Positions 53,601 through 58,320 of a stretch of 64,000 nucleotides of DNA are shown here, in pieces. The position numbers and the translations under genes were made by a program. Each line of letters begins with the position of its first letter. Positions within the stretch are counted from its first letter, which is position 1. Where the stretch lies: positions 5,520,701-5,584,700 of the forward strand of contig OZ038450.1 in the NCBI GenBank assembly GCA_964036195.1, written 5' to 3'. A model generated the notes under the pieces. That model worked only from the letters and a program-made list of their open reading frames with translations, had not been told where the DNA came from and ran no database searches. The stretch is from Sphaerolaimus hirsutus (lineage: Eukaryota > Nematoda > Chromadorea > Monhysterida > Sphaerolaimidae).

Positions 53601-56600
53601 CGGTGCCCAGCGCGCACTCGTCGACCTCTGGGAGGGGGGGGGGAGTGGGTTTTTTGGGGTGTGTGCTTTTTTTGTTATTTTTTGTTTTTGGATTCAAGGC
53701 ACATTTTCAATCCTGTGAAATGTATAATGTTATTTATGTTATTAGACTTCATGAAAATATTAAATACAAAGTAATGCTTTCTTTTATTTTTACTGACCAT
53801 TTTGCATTGGACTTGACTAAATTATCAGGCATTTCACACTCTACATTACATGACATTCTACTGTGTAAAATATGGGGCATAGAGTACACATTTTTACGCT
53901 TCCTTGAATTGTCCCAAATTTATTTAATTCTTTTTGGTGACTATATACTTGCAGCAAACATTTGAACTCGCTTTATTTGAAGAATTTGTAATCAAATTAT
54001 TACACTAGTATACCCATAAACCCCTCTTCGTATATGTGATGTTTGATTTTTATTCGTATATAAATATTTATATACAATTGCGCCGACAATAACAGTATAC
54101 AAATTAGTCGACAGTTTAAATACTCCATAACTTTTGTGTTGTCACGTTAAATTTGCACCAACATTTCGCACTTGCATCCACATTCCATAAGCAAACGACC
54201 GTTTGACTGCAAAATTTACACTATCAATATTTAACTGCCGCAATAATAATTAGGAGACGCGCATAAATACATACAAACTTCGTATACAGAGTGAGCTGGT
54301 TATGAACAAAATAGTCTTTGCATTTCTGCACGCGAATCGACAATTTCTGCAGAGTTGCAGTCATTCCCAGCACAATTGACCGCGTTTATCAAATCATTCG
54401 TGGATTCGAAATTATTTCCCATTTCTGCGGATCGACCACTTTCCATTTCTTTATTTAGTTTTACGACCCGCCCCCGTCCGAAAAAAAAAGAAATCGATCG
54501 CGACAACCCATCAATGTGGTGATCGAAAAGCAAAATAAAACAACTTGACGTAAAATTGGACCTTGGAAAATGTAAATCGAAAGTGCCGGTGCGAAATTTA
54601 TCAGACAGGCAGGTTTTTCAACCATTTTTATTTAAAAAAAACTACTTTAAACAGAGCAGCGTAAATACAATGTCCGTCAAACAACATAACTAAAAAATCG
54701 GGTAACCCGCTTTTGCGGGCTGGGTATAATCCATTTTAGTCCCCGGTCGGCACGGCGGTCGGGTTCAGTAACCCCCAAAAACGCAGTAAAAACGTTTTCC
54801 GCCATTCGAGTCAAAAGTCAAAGTCTCCTAAATTACACAACGTAGAATATTTACAAAGGAAATGGGCGCTATTGCACCTGCCATAACGTTTCCATTTCAC
54901 ATGTGTCACCCCAACCCAAAAAATCGTACATAAGTCGTCTGTTATTTACATACCTGCGCTGGGACAGGTGATTACACTACCGATGCTACAATGATGGTGA
55001 ATTTTTGAAATTGGTCGCGTAAATAAATTTAATGCGCAAATCAAATGGCACGGCCCATTTGCTAACCCATTGTTTGACTGAAACCGATCGTTTGGGTGGG
55101 TGGAATAAAAAATGACGCTTAACGACGCCTGTGGGAGAAAATCTCATAATTGAACACGTCGGGCGTTTAGGGTGGGAGAAAGGTATCGCATTGAATATGC
55201 AGAATTCTTATTCAATTTTTTTAAATAATTTCGAAAATATACATCAAAATGTACAAAAGTCCAAACAAATATCAAACATCAAAAAGTTATTTTGTTCCTA
55301 TTTTTGATTAAATCCCCCATCGCTGGCAGTTTAATCGCAATTGCAGCAGCAAGTATTCAAACGTAAGGTGCACAGAAGGCAGCAAAGACCTTTATAAAAG
55401 CAAATAGGTAGTTGTTTCTTTATTTCAATCCGATTCCAATCTTTTATTTGGCACCTAGGGTAACGAAAACGCCATGACAAGAAAAAATACGCAAAACTCC
55501 CCAGTAAACTCGCCCAAATTACATTTCGTATCTAGCACCATAGGACGACATTCTGAAACGCAACGTTCCAAAACGTTATACTAAATACAAATAGCATCGA
55601 AGATCGGTCACCAAGTTTTACATCTAACCATCCAAAATTTCCAAGCCCTGGGGACAGATTCAATTACAACGTAGGGCGCCGCACCATTTCAGCGCTTACT
55701 CGGGCATCTACATTCTGATTAAATCAGGTGCCAATCCCAGACCATGTAAAATGCCCTGTAAAACGTCAAATGTCATGTAAAATGTCATGTAAAGTGTCAA
55801 AGGTCATGGAAAATGCCCTGTAAAATGGAAAACAGTTTGCCATTCTCCAGGACACCTTACATGACTGCATGACATTTCACATAAGACAGGATCATTTCAC
55901 AAGGTCTGCAAGTACCCGGCCACCCCCCTGGTGCCAAAACCATACCCCCAAAAAAGCTTGACCCCACCCCCCAACATACCCTGTCTGCACCTTCTGCCAG
56001 GGAACCGGACCGTGTCGGGACTGAGATCGACGAAACCCGGCGGGCAGGAACACTGGAAAAAGCCGGGCCTATCCGATTGGCATATGGCTTCCCGATCGCA
56101 GTCGTGCAGCGAGTAATCGGCGCACGGATTCGAACCTGAGATCGTTTTGGGGGGTTTTGGCGTCAGTAGGGGGGTTTTGGGGGGTTAAATGGGTACTCTT
56201 TTTGTTCGTCGTTTATTGATTTGGTTGATGAAATTTTTTCCGATAAAGTGTATAGTCGGGAAACACTCGACTTGTGATTCACGAAGGAATTTATTTGTGC
56301 ATGCATACCCGTAGCGTTGACTGATCGCATACGAATTCCACATGCAAATAACTATTTAAGTGTTTTCCGAACGTTTTTGGGGAAACCAGTTAAGTGATTT
56401 GGAAAGGAATTTTGCGAAAACAACCCGTTCCATTTTGTTTTTTTGAACAAATATTTATAACAATTCGAATTTACAAACAACCCTCAATATGTCAACCCAA
56501 TGCGTCTACACAAATTAATACATAAATAGTTTCATCCCTTTGTTATTTACAATGAAACAGAGTCTCTGTACAACCCTACTATTCAAATAAACTGAAATGC

Positions 56601-57073
56601 AATTTGCACAATGAGGTCAACATTACATGAAAACAAATACTAGGTGTCACTCATGGCGTCAATCAATGCAGATTCACTGATATGATAACACTACAAATTG
56701 CAGCATTCGCTGCGCTCACGTTGAAATAGCCCGACGAGTTTTGTCGGGTGGCCCGATTCATTCTTTCTGTAATTATAGATAGATCTAACGTGGATTCTAT
56801 TTGCGGTCAGGCACAATTTTTAGTTGACTGAAGCATAATCGTCAACTGAAAATTGTGCTTTTAACGCATTTCAGTGAAAGCGAGCGAACTTTTTCTACAA
56901 AAATAAATCGGGCAGCCCGAAAAGACGTCGGGCTAATGGAATTTCGCATCATACATATGAAAAGACACAGAACGCTCACCTATTTGACCATTTGACCCTG
57001 TGCTAATCGCTAATACTAAAACTGCGATAGTGAGCATAAACGGCGGCTGAATTATCAGCCAGGACGGCGCCAT
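23501..57073 (-). CDS. mua-3: MUA-3/MUP-4-like giant EGF/vWA/SEA transmembrane adhesion receptor (49 coding exons)
   Basis: Span of a gene assembled by reading splice sites; exons are listed separately. All 49 exons join in frame to 3,369 codons plus TGA. Residues 1-31 are a signal peptide. About 12 EGF-like modules precede a vWA domain (about 650-865) with the MIDAS set DGSGS, the TNTGG threonine and ITDG. About 30 EGF modules follow, then a SEA-like region (about 2460-2585), one EGF, a second SEA-like region (about 2631-2745), about 5 EGF, a helix near 3007-3035 and a tail of about 335 residues. In C. elegans, MUA-3 (about 3,770 aa) and MUP-4 (about 2,100 aa) share this EGF-vWA-SEA-TM plan and link epidermis to cuticle at hemidesmosome-like sites. 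Length favours MUA-3, but I see no LDL-receptor class A repeats. Orthology and function are inferred. Confidence 0.85.
24049..24130. repeat. Short hairpin: TTCTAATAGAAGAGCGCCGTT arms
   Basis: Perfect 20-base arms (TTCTAATAGAAGAGCGCCGT and its complement) separated by about 40 bp. In the intron between receptor exons 48 and 49. Confidence 0.75.
24384..24497 (-). CDS. Receptor exon 48: cytoplasmic tail
   Basis: ERERGQSEAAFSVGGMTHES... through MSEYT. Acceptor TAG, donor ACG|GTGCGT, phase 0 to 0. The SEYT at its end echoes SEYTIREE in exon 46. Confidence 0.75.
24541..24740. repeat. GTTGACA-like inverted-repeat element
   Basis: Left CACACATCAGTTGACTGTCG, right CAGACGGTCAACTTATGTCC. In the intron before receptor exon 48. 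Confidence 0.65.
25324..25533 (-). CDS. Receptor exon 47: cytoplasmic tail
   Basis: GTGVRLVRAAPLKNKAAEKR... through PMSTKS. The acceptor is TAG, and the donor AGT|GTAAGC is strong. Reading through instead would stop at 25285, so a shorter tail is a possible isoform. Confidence 0.75.
26163..26450. repeat. CCGTATT-family element, diverged
   Basis: ATACCGGAAATTCTCGAATA at left, GGGGACTTATTCGAGGATTT at right. In the intron after receptor exon 46. Confidence 0.55.
26944..27165 (-). CDS. Receptor exon 46: cytoplasmic tail
   Basis: AAYESDDASSEYTIREEVER... then a Gly/Ala/Ser-rich stretch ending YPPGGRHG. Phase 0 to 0, donor GGA|GTGCGT. Confidence 0.8.
27472..27657 (-). CDS. Receptor exon 45: cytoplasmic tail
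   Basis: Starts SSSSESGEDKSG. It is Ser/Asp/Glu-rich, with YYPPFEIPRP and QLSDYLDHGRRAERD. No catalytic domain. Phase 0 to 0, donor CAC|GTGCGT. Confidence 0.8.
28100..28285 (-). CDS. Receptor exon 44: transmembrane helix
   Basis: LYVVIILAILFLLLSLCCLL is a single membrane-spanning segment, followed by Cys and basic residues (CRCVR) that mark the cytoplasmic side, then WYREPLFTYRRSGWPW. Phase 0 to 0. Confidence 0.88.
28542..28819 (-). CDS. Receptor exon 43: membrane-proximal EGF-like modules
   Basis: IDECSLGLTDCHSVSIC... through PGRIC, then a short module CDMCNGRGDC...CLCHPGFSGPFCE that looks like a classical short-loop EGF. Phase 1 to 0, donor GAG|GTGAGA. Confidence 0.83.
29408..29743 (-). 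CDS. Receptor exon 42: EGF-like modules
   Basis: Completes the exon 41 module (PEPGRNC), then VNECLLGTHKCDPNAKC... and CNDVDFCPKNTTC.... Phase 1 to 1, donor G|GTGGGC. Confidence 0.82.
29791..30174. repeat. CCGTATT-family element
   Basis: TTACTGTATTTACTCGAATT at left, AATATTCGAGTAAACACGGT at right. In the intron between receptor exons 41 and 42. Confidence 0.7.
30233..30387 (-). CDS. Receptor exon 41: EGF-like module
   Basis: NNYELGDSGLYIDPF, then CFKSNCHPNAQC...CNPGFVG, continued in exon 42. Phase 2 to 1, donor G|GTTAGT. Confidence 0.8.
30591..30933 (-). CDS. Receptor exon 40: second SEA-like region
   Basis: VEGIPMALWVVRRC... and DKGLLYNFTAYFTPNTV resemble a second SEA-like domain. It carries two potential N-glycosylation sites, NKT and NFT. 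Phase 1 to 2, donor GG|GTGAGT. Confidence 0.8.
31374..31758 (-). CDS. Receptor exon 39: SEA-like region and EGF-like module
   Basis: GLMFNTTLKFRPD... with a following Cys-containing helix fits a SEA-like fold. A Cys-rich module follows (CPVEDKCGNEVC...NAKC). Phase 0 to 1, donor C|GTTGGT. The SEA assignment rests on position and pattern only. Confidence 0.78.
31854..31981 (-). CDS. Receptor exon 38: first SEA-like region, N-terminal part
   Basis: AVEFDIPLRVFSRGGKVLVY..., a Cys-free segment that begins the first SEA-like domain. The acceptor GCAG has a weak pyrimidine tract and was picked by phase. Donor GCG|GTCTGT; phase 1 to 0. Confidence 0.7.
32348..32521 (-). CDS. Receptor exon 37: proline-rich linker and divergent EGF-like module
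   Basis: APSTLPPITVPTAPP linker, then CGDGLFCLLALGEEC...EIC. Last module before the first SEA-like region. Phase 1 to 1, donor C|GTGAGT. Confidence 0.8.
32844..32989 (-). CDS. Receptor exon 36: EGF-like module
   Basis: ANECADPNLNDCAPEADC... through PGRACQ; phase 2 to 1, donor C|GTTGGT. Confidence 0.8.
33360..33504 (-). CDS. Receptor exon 35: EGF-like module
   Basis: INECESVNLHDCSNYADC... through GRTC; phase 1 to 2, donor CA|GTGCGT. Confidence 0.82.
33928..34161 (-). CDS. Receptor exon 34: EGF-like modules
   Basis: DEPKGYTCRCPPGTKD... completes the exon 33 module, then VNECQTKLHNCSRFAEC... through PGRQCEF. Phase 1 to 1, donor A|GTGAGT. Confidence 0.83.
34271..34492 (-). CDS. Receptor exon 33: EGF-like module and half of the next
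   Basis: VCIDPEQNDCHQFAIC... through PGRVC, then VNECLDANLNDCDRNHGLCQ, which is completed by exon 34. Phase 1 to 1, donor G|GTGGGC. Confidence 0.82.
34971..35132 (-). CDS. Receptor exon 32: EGF-like module
   Basis: HACQDPSLNDCSNLGTC... through PGRVCVS. The acceptor follows a C-run; phase 1 to 1, donor T|GTGAGT. Confidence 0.82.
35379..35546 (-). CDS. Receptor exon 31: EGF-like module
   Basis: DNECRDPALNNCSRNAIC... through PGRICEQ, plus a short proline-rich end. Phase 1 to 1, donor T|GTGAGT. Confidence 0.82.
35775..36230 (-). CDS. Receptor exon 30: EGF-like module with long non-EGF linker
   Basis: NDCLDTNLNDCSAHAVC... through GRVCVP, followed by about 100 residues rich in Pro, Gly and basic residues. 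The linker contains a short tandem repeat LPTGAGG. It is the only long linker among the EGF modules. Phase 1 to 1, donor G|GTGAGG. Confidence 0.82.
36306..36733. repeat. GTTGACA element carrying a nested TATACTCGG element
   Basis: Outer arms CACACACCAGATTACATCGC and AGATGTCAACTAGAGTGTGG; the inner element occupies 36431-36635. In the intron after receptor exon 29. Confidence 0.65.
36431..36635. repeat. Diverged CGGCGGACCGC-family element, nested
   Basis: TATACTCGGATGACATTATG at left, GTGTCTGCTGAGTATA at right, with the shared AACACTCCATCATGACGTCA block. Confidence 0.65.
37434..37574 (-). CDS. Receptor exon 29: EGF-like module
   Basis: EVCPRDDKCSKAAVC... through PGTICIR. The first loop is shorter than in its neighbours. 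Phase 1 to 1, donor G|GTGCGT. Confidence 0.82.
37944..38093 (-). CDS. Receptor exon 28: EGF-like module
   Basis: VDECETGEHTCAKQAEC... through GRVCVPP; phase 1 to 1, donor G|GTTGGT. Confidence 0.82.
38180..38333. repeat. Inverted-repeat element with 28 bp arms
   Basis: TGTCCCACTTTTATGTACAT then ATTCCGGA at left; TCCGGAATATTTCCATAAAA then GTGGGACA at right. In the intron between receptor exons 27 and 28. Confidence 0.8.
38473..38623 (-). CDS. Receptor exon 27: EGF-like module
   Basis: VFSNECETGRHDCDQNADC... through GRVCIK; phase 0 to 1, donor T|GTGAGT. Confidence 0.83.
39045..39190 (-). CDS. Receptor exon 26: EGF-like module
   Basis: VDECADPSLNDCHEVAKC... through PGRVCQ; phase 1 to 0, donor CAG|GTGGGT. 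Confidence 0.83.
39247..39395. repeat. Copy of the TGTAAAA terminal-repeat family
   Basis: Short copy in the intron between receptor exons 25 and 26. TGTAAAATGCCTGTAAAATG at left and GCATGACATTTGACAC at right. Confidence 0.6.
39489..39643 (-). CDS. Receptor exon 25: EGF-like module
   Basis: VDECADSTKNTCDPNAKC... through PGRACKE; phase 2 to 1, donor A|GTGAGT. Confidence 0.83.
39838..40135 (-). CDS. Receptor exon 24: two EGF-like modules
   Basis: INECQFPFLNDCDIPERADC... and IDECKFSHLHDCHQFAKC... through PGRIC; phase 1 to 2, donor AG|GTGCGT. Confidence 0.83.
40306..40605 (-). CDS. Receptor exon 23: two EGF-like modules, possible GC donor
   Basis: KDECRSGEHDCHRHATC... and CNIQDASSCKVELKEVC... 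ending NACT, separated by a proline-rich PKPTPPPPEC. The best donor is ACAG|GCGAGT, a GC-type site in phase 1. A GT alternative (T|GTGGGG) would end the exon at 40297, also in phase 1. Confidence 0.75.
40648..40712. repeat. (GTAT)n microsatellite
   Basis: Imperfect tandem GTAT/TATG units in the intron upstream of receptor exon 23. Confidence 0.85.
40963..41092. repeat. CCGTATT-family element, short copy
   Basis: TACCGTATTTGCTGGAATAA at left, TAATTCGAGCAAATACGGTA at right; about 130 bp. Confidence 0.75.
41117..41272 (-). CDS. Receptor exon 22: EGF-like module
   Basis: INECTVDPPRHDCSPNARC... through GRLCTPQ; phase 1 to 1, donor C|GTGAGT. Confidence 0.83.
41429..41697. repeat. CGGCGGACCGC inverted-repeat element
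   Basis: TACACGGCGGACCGCAAAGT at left, GCATGCGGTCCGCCGAGTAT at right. In the intron between receptor exons 22 and 21, near GTTGACA sequences at 41335 and 41790. Confidence 0.8.
41861..42010 (-). CDS. Receptor exon 21: EGF-like module
   Basis: VNECETGQNDCSANADC... through PGRTCIQ; phase 1 to 1, donor C|GTGAGT. Confidence 0.83.
42061..42134 (+). tRNA. tRNA-Ile (anticodon AAT)
   Basis: A 74-base cloverleaf with acceptor GGCCTCG/CGGGGCC, D-arm GCTC/GAGC, anticodon stem TGGGT/GCCCA around loop CTAATAA, T-arm GCAGG/CCTGC and discriminator A. The A box (TAGCTCAGTCGG) and B box (GGTTCGACCCC) are intact, and TTTTT follows 11 bases later as a pol III terminator. It lies inside the intron between receptor exons 21 and 20, on the opposite strand. 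Confidence 0.95.
42386..42606 (-). CDS. Receptor exon 20: EGF-like modules
   Basis: Completes the exon 19 module and adds VDECTNGQHDCALVGGIC... through PGRQC. Phase 2 to 1, donor C|GTGAGT. The following intron contains the tRNA gene. Confidence 0.83.
42994..43213 (-). CDS. Receptor exon 19: EGF-like modules
   Basis: NDCDRNAKC... through PGRSC, then CDNPALNDCDSPERAMC... interrupted at YLCR. The donor AG|GTGCGA (phase 2) gives LCRCKPNY across the junction. Confidence 0.82.
43655..43978 (-). CDS. Receptor exon 18: two EGF-like modules plus start of a third
   Basis: IDECKAGDTVCDPNAHC... and VNECAKPELNDCHAKALC..., then EEKIDPCATPDG, which continues in exon 19. Donor G|GTGAGT; phase 1 to 1. Confidence 0.83.
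44236..44397. repeat. CCGTATT-family element, short copy
   Basis: TACCGTATTTCCTCGAAATA at left, CATTCCGAGGAAACACGGTA at right. Confidence 0.75.
44436..44588 (-). CDS. Receptor exon 17: EGF-like module
   Basis: IDECLTGKHECDKNAKC... through PGRVC; phase 1 to 1, donor A|GTGCGT. Confidence 0.83.
44937..45139 (-). CDS. Receptor exon 16: divergent EGF-like modules
   Basis: Completes the previous module (FKCLCSSGFEW...QKC) and adds one ending TGVC (CDAGVGDKDCDQNKREKC...). Phase 2 to 1, donor T|GTTAGT. Confidence 0.8.
45443..45750 (-). CDS. Receptor exon 15: divergent EGF-like modules
   Basis: VCVERENVFVCECPDGFKR..., CNPRVPATCPWPEVC... and the start of a third module (CQPGDSESCGENQSC). Phase 0 to 2. 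The donor CG|GTTGGT joins RFKCLC in exon 16. Confidence 0.8.
46260..46502 (-). CDS. Receptor exon 14: vWA domain, C-terminal part
   Basis: REAGIEVFAIGVTDHI and the final helix, then the start of an EGF-like module (CDPLSQTGCDRTLNE). Phase 0 to 0, donor GAG|GTGGGT. Confidence 0.88.
46894..47076 (-). CDS. Receptor exon 13: vWA domain, middle part
   Basis: Carries the MIDAS threonine (GLTNTGGAM) and the third-site aspartate in VVITDGRSQD. Phase 0 to 0, donor GAG|GTGTGT. Confidence 0.88.
47442..47668 (-). CDS. Receptor exon 12: vWA domain, N-terminal part
   Basis: TKCPKQKTDLMFLVDGSGSI opens the vWA fold with the metal-binding DxSxS motif, followed by the first helix and the IAMIQFS strand. Phase 1 to 0, donor CAG|GTGGGG. 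Confidence 0.88.
48084..48236 (-). CDS. Receptor exon 11: EGF-like module
   Basis: SNECASPTLNTCDENADC... through PGRVC. This is the last EGF module before the vWA domain. Phase 1 to 1, donor C|GTGAGT. Confidence 0.82.
48336..48522. repeat. Diverged copy of the TGTAAAA family
   Basis: The right end GACATTTTACATTTTATATA then GCGTGAGGGACTGACC is recognisable; the left end is degraded. Confidence 0.5.
48690..48842 (-). CDS. Receptor exon 10: EGF-like module
   Basis: ENECATRALNDCDPVSMC... through GRRC; phase 1 to 1. Acceptor CTCAG; the donor A|GTCTGT was chosen by phase. Confidence 0.78.
49007..49366. repeat. Long copy of the TGTAAAA terminal-repeat family
   Basis: Left end GTGCCAGTCCCAGACCTTGT, right end CACGGTCCGGGACAGTCCC. 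It has the AAGATTTGGATACGATATAA interior seen in the introner-like copies, but sits 27 bp inside the intron after receptor exon 9. Confidence 0.75.
49393..49603 (-). CDS. Receptor exon 9: EGF-like modules
   Basis: Completes the module begun in exon 8 (GRFVCECGEGLTRYEGDC) and adds CDEEEHDCDKDGAVC... through PGRKC. Phase 0 to 1; the donor T|GTTGGT was chosen by phase. Confidence 0.78.
50129..50391 (-). CDS. Receptor exon 8: EGF-like module plus half of the next
   Basis: VDECQNGEQNDCSVNAIC... through PGRVC, a short acidic linker, then the first half of another module (CDPSNIQACDRGEVC). The donor AAG|GTCGGT (phase 0) joins cleanly to GRFVCECG in exon 9. Confidence 0.8.
50512..50860. repeat. Two head-to-tail CGGCGGACCGC-family fragments
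   Basis: TATGTACTCCGCTGACCGCA at 50515 and TATACTCCGCGGTCCGCATG near 50680 are both followed by CTCCATCATGAC. In the intron after receptor exon 8. Confidence 0.65.
50935..51093 (-). CDS. Receptor exon 7: EGF-like module
   Basis: EDECRSPDRFGVDCHKEAVC... through PGRLC; phase 1 to 1. The acceptor follows a C-run, and the donor is G|GTTGAC. Confidence 0.8.
51701..51853 (-). CDS. Receptor exon 6: EGF-like module
   Basis: VNECADPRLNECSAQATC... through PGREC; phase 1 to 1. The acceptor follows a C-run, and the donor is A|GTGAGT. Confidence 0.82.
52297..52444 (-). CDS. Receptor exon 5: divergent EGF-like module
   Basis: AFSPEPPEC linker, then a shorter EGF-like module (CDPKKFEACLFVEGTYKC...GRC) without the usual DxSPD segment. 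Donor G|GTGAGT; phase 0 to 1. Confidence 0.78.
52776..52924 (-). CDS. Receptor exon 4: EGF-like module
   Basis: EGF-like module beginning VNECTTAAHDC and ending GRVCVQ. Acceptor CTCAG, donor CAG|GTGGGA; phase 1 to 0. Confidence 0.82.
53325..53627 (-). CDS. Receptor exon 3: two EGF-like modules
   Basis: Two EGF-like modules: VDECALGTAKCDKNAEC... then CDQVQCGDNSQC... ending PGKRC. Acceptor CCCAG. The donor is less certain: T|GTTGGT is chosen because it keeps phase 1. Confidence 0.78.
53628..55979. other. Long intron 2 of the receptor gene
   Basis: 2.35 kb without recognisable coding sequence; one TGTAAAA-family element at its upstream end. I looked for LDL-receptor class A exons here and saw none. 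Confidence 0.55.
55728..55918. repeat. Copy of the TGTAAAA terminal-repeat family
   Basis: Left end GGTGCCAATCCCAGACCATG; right end diverged (CAAGGTCTGCAAGTACC). In the intron after receptor exon 2. Confidence 0.65.
55980..56135 (-). CDS. Receptor exon 2: EGF-like module
   Basis: One complete six-Cys EGF-like module (starts NPCADYSLHDC, ends PGRRC). Acceptor CAG, donor G|GTATG; phase 1 to 1. Confidence 0.78.
56980..57073 (-). CDS. Receptor exon 1: start codon and signal peptide
   Basis: ATG at 57073 opens MAPSWLIIQPPFMLTIAVLV, a hydrophobic signal peptide that ends near STGSNG. The donor is G|GTGAGC, phase 1. No upstream in-frame coding sequence was seen. The 5' UTR and promoter cannot be placed. 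Confidence 0.8.
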
Positions 57074-58084
57074 GGTTGCGCCAAATTTTTATGGCGTTAA
57101 CTTCCCGGGAATGGCGCAGCGCGCCCGAAACTAATTATGGCTCGCCAAGCTTAATTAATTGCAATAAAACTTGCAATTTTTATCAGATAGCTAGTGGAAA
57201 TTGGGGGTATAGATGAAAGACACTGAAAAAGTTTGGGAGGAACGATTATTTAAAACGAAAAGTAGAATAAAAGTGACAGAGGGAAAATTCGTATACTTGT
57301 TAAACACGGTGCCACTTGGTGGCAACAATAGAATGCAGAGAACAAAAACCTTTAATAAATCCTTATCAAAACTTCCATTCAATTATCCATCTTTAAAAGA
57401 GCACAAATAATTCAGGCCACACGCGAATGGACCAAAATAGTTTACAAAACTGGGGTGTTTCTTTTCCCATATAAAAGTGCCGCGAAAAAGTTTACGACTC
57501 ATCTCATCTCAAATATGACACATTCATCCCATTTGGATTTACCAAAAGTAGGCCAATTTTCTTCACCGCGATATTTGCATGAACTGTTGTTTCAGTTCAA
57601 GTTTTGACTATGCGCACGCATTTTTCGGAAGAAAATAACGGAGAAATGTGACATATACTTTTGCATTTGCCTAAATCTTCACAAAAAAAAATTTACGACG
57701 AGACATCAGAAAAATCGCCGCCACAAGGGGGAAAACGAAAGTGCAACATAATAACCAAGTAATAAATATTTACAAAAATGCACCTGAAAATTTCACACTC
57801 ATCTGCACACGAGACCGCAAGAGCGAAATTTGCACCCGACACCGATCTATTGTACGAAAATTTTGCGCTACAAAAATTTCGCAAAAAAGTAAAATCGAAA
57901 TCGATTTGGTCACGCGACGGGCAAACGTGGGGCGGGCGGGGCGAACAATTTCCACGCAGCACACTTCACTGGTCACTTATCAAAGTGGGCACCAAACATA
58001 ATAAAAGCTTCCCGGACGGAATTCAATCAGCCCGACCCGCAGCCCGATTCATAAAATTTAGGCGAAAAAGTAACCATAGTGACG

Positions 58085-58320
58085 GGCGGCACACTAGTTG
58101 ACACAACTTGACAAGTTGACATGTGCGTCAACTGGTTTGTGTCAACTCAGATTTCGGCTTTGCGTGTCGCAGAGCGATCTCCAAATGCACATGCGGCAAC
58201 GTGATAAAATATATAATACGGTAAGCGCATTGGAAGATCGCTCGGCGACACGTGAAGCCGAAATCTGAGTTGACAACAAACCAGTTGACAAAAGTGTGTC
58301 AACTAGTCTGCGGGCCGCCA
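58085..58320. repeat. GTTGACA inverted-repeat element
   Basis: GGCGGCACACTAGTTGACAC at left, GTCAACTAGTCTGCGGGCCG at right. Long internal inverted arms include AACTCAGATTTCGGCTT and its complement. Upstream of the receptor gene. Confidence 0.8.

Noticed and set aside
53628..57000. LDL-receptor class A exons expected from the nematode MUA-3 N-terminus
   Set aside because: No Cys-rich C...DE.C.DG.DE pattern was found on the minus strand between exons 1 and 3.
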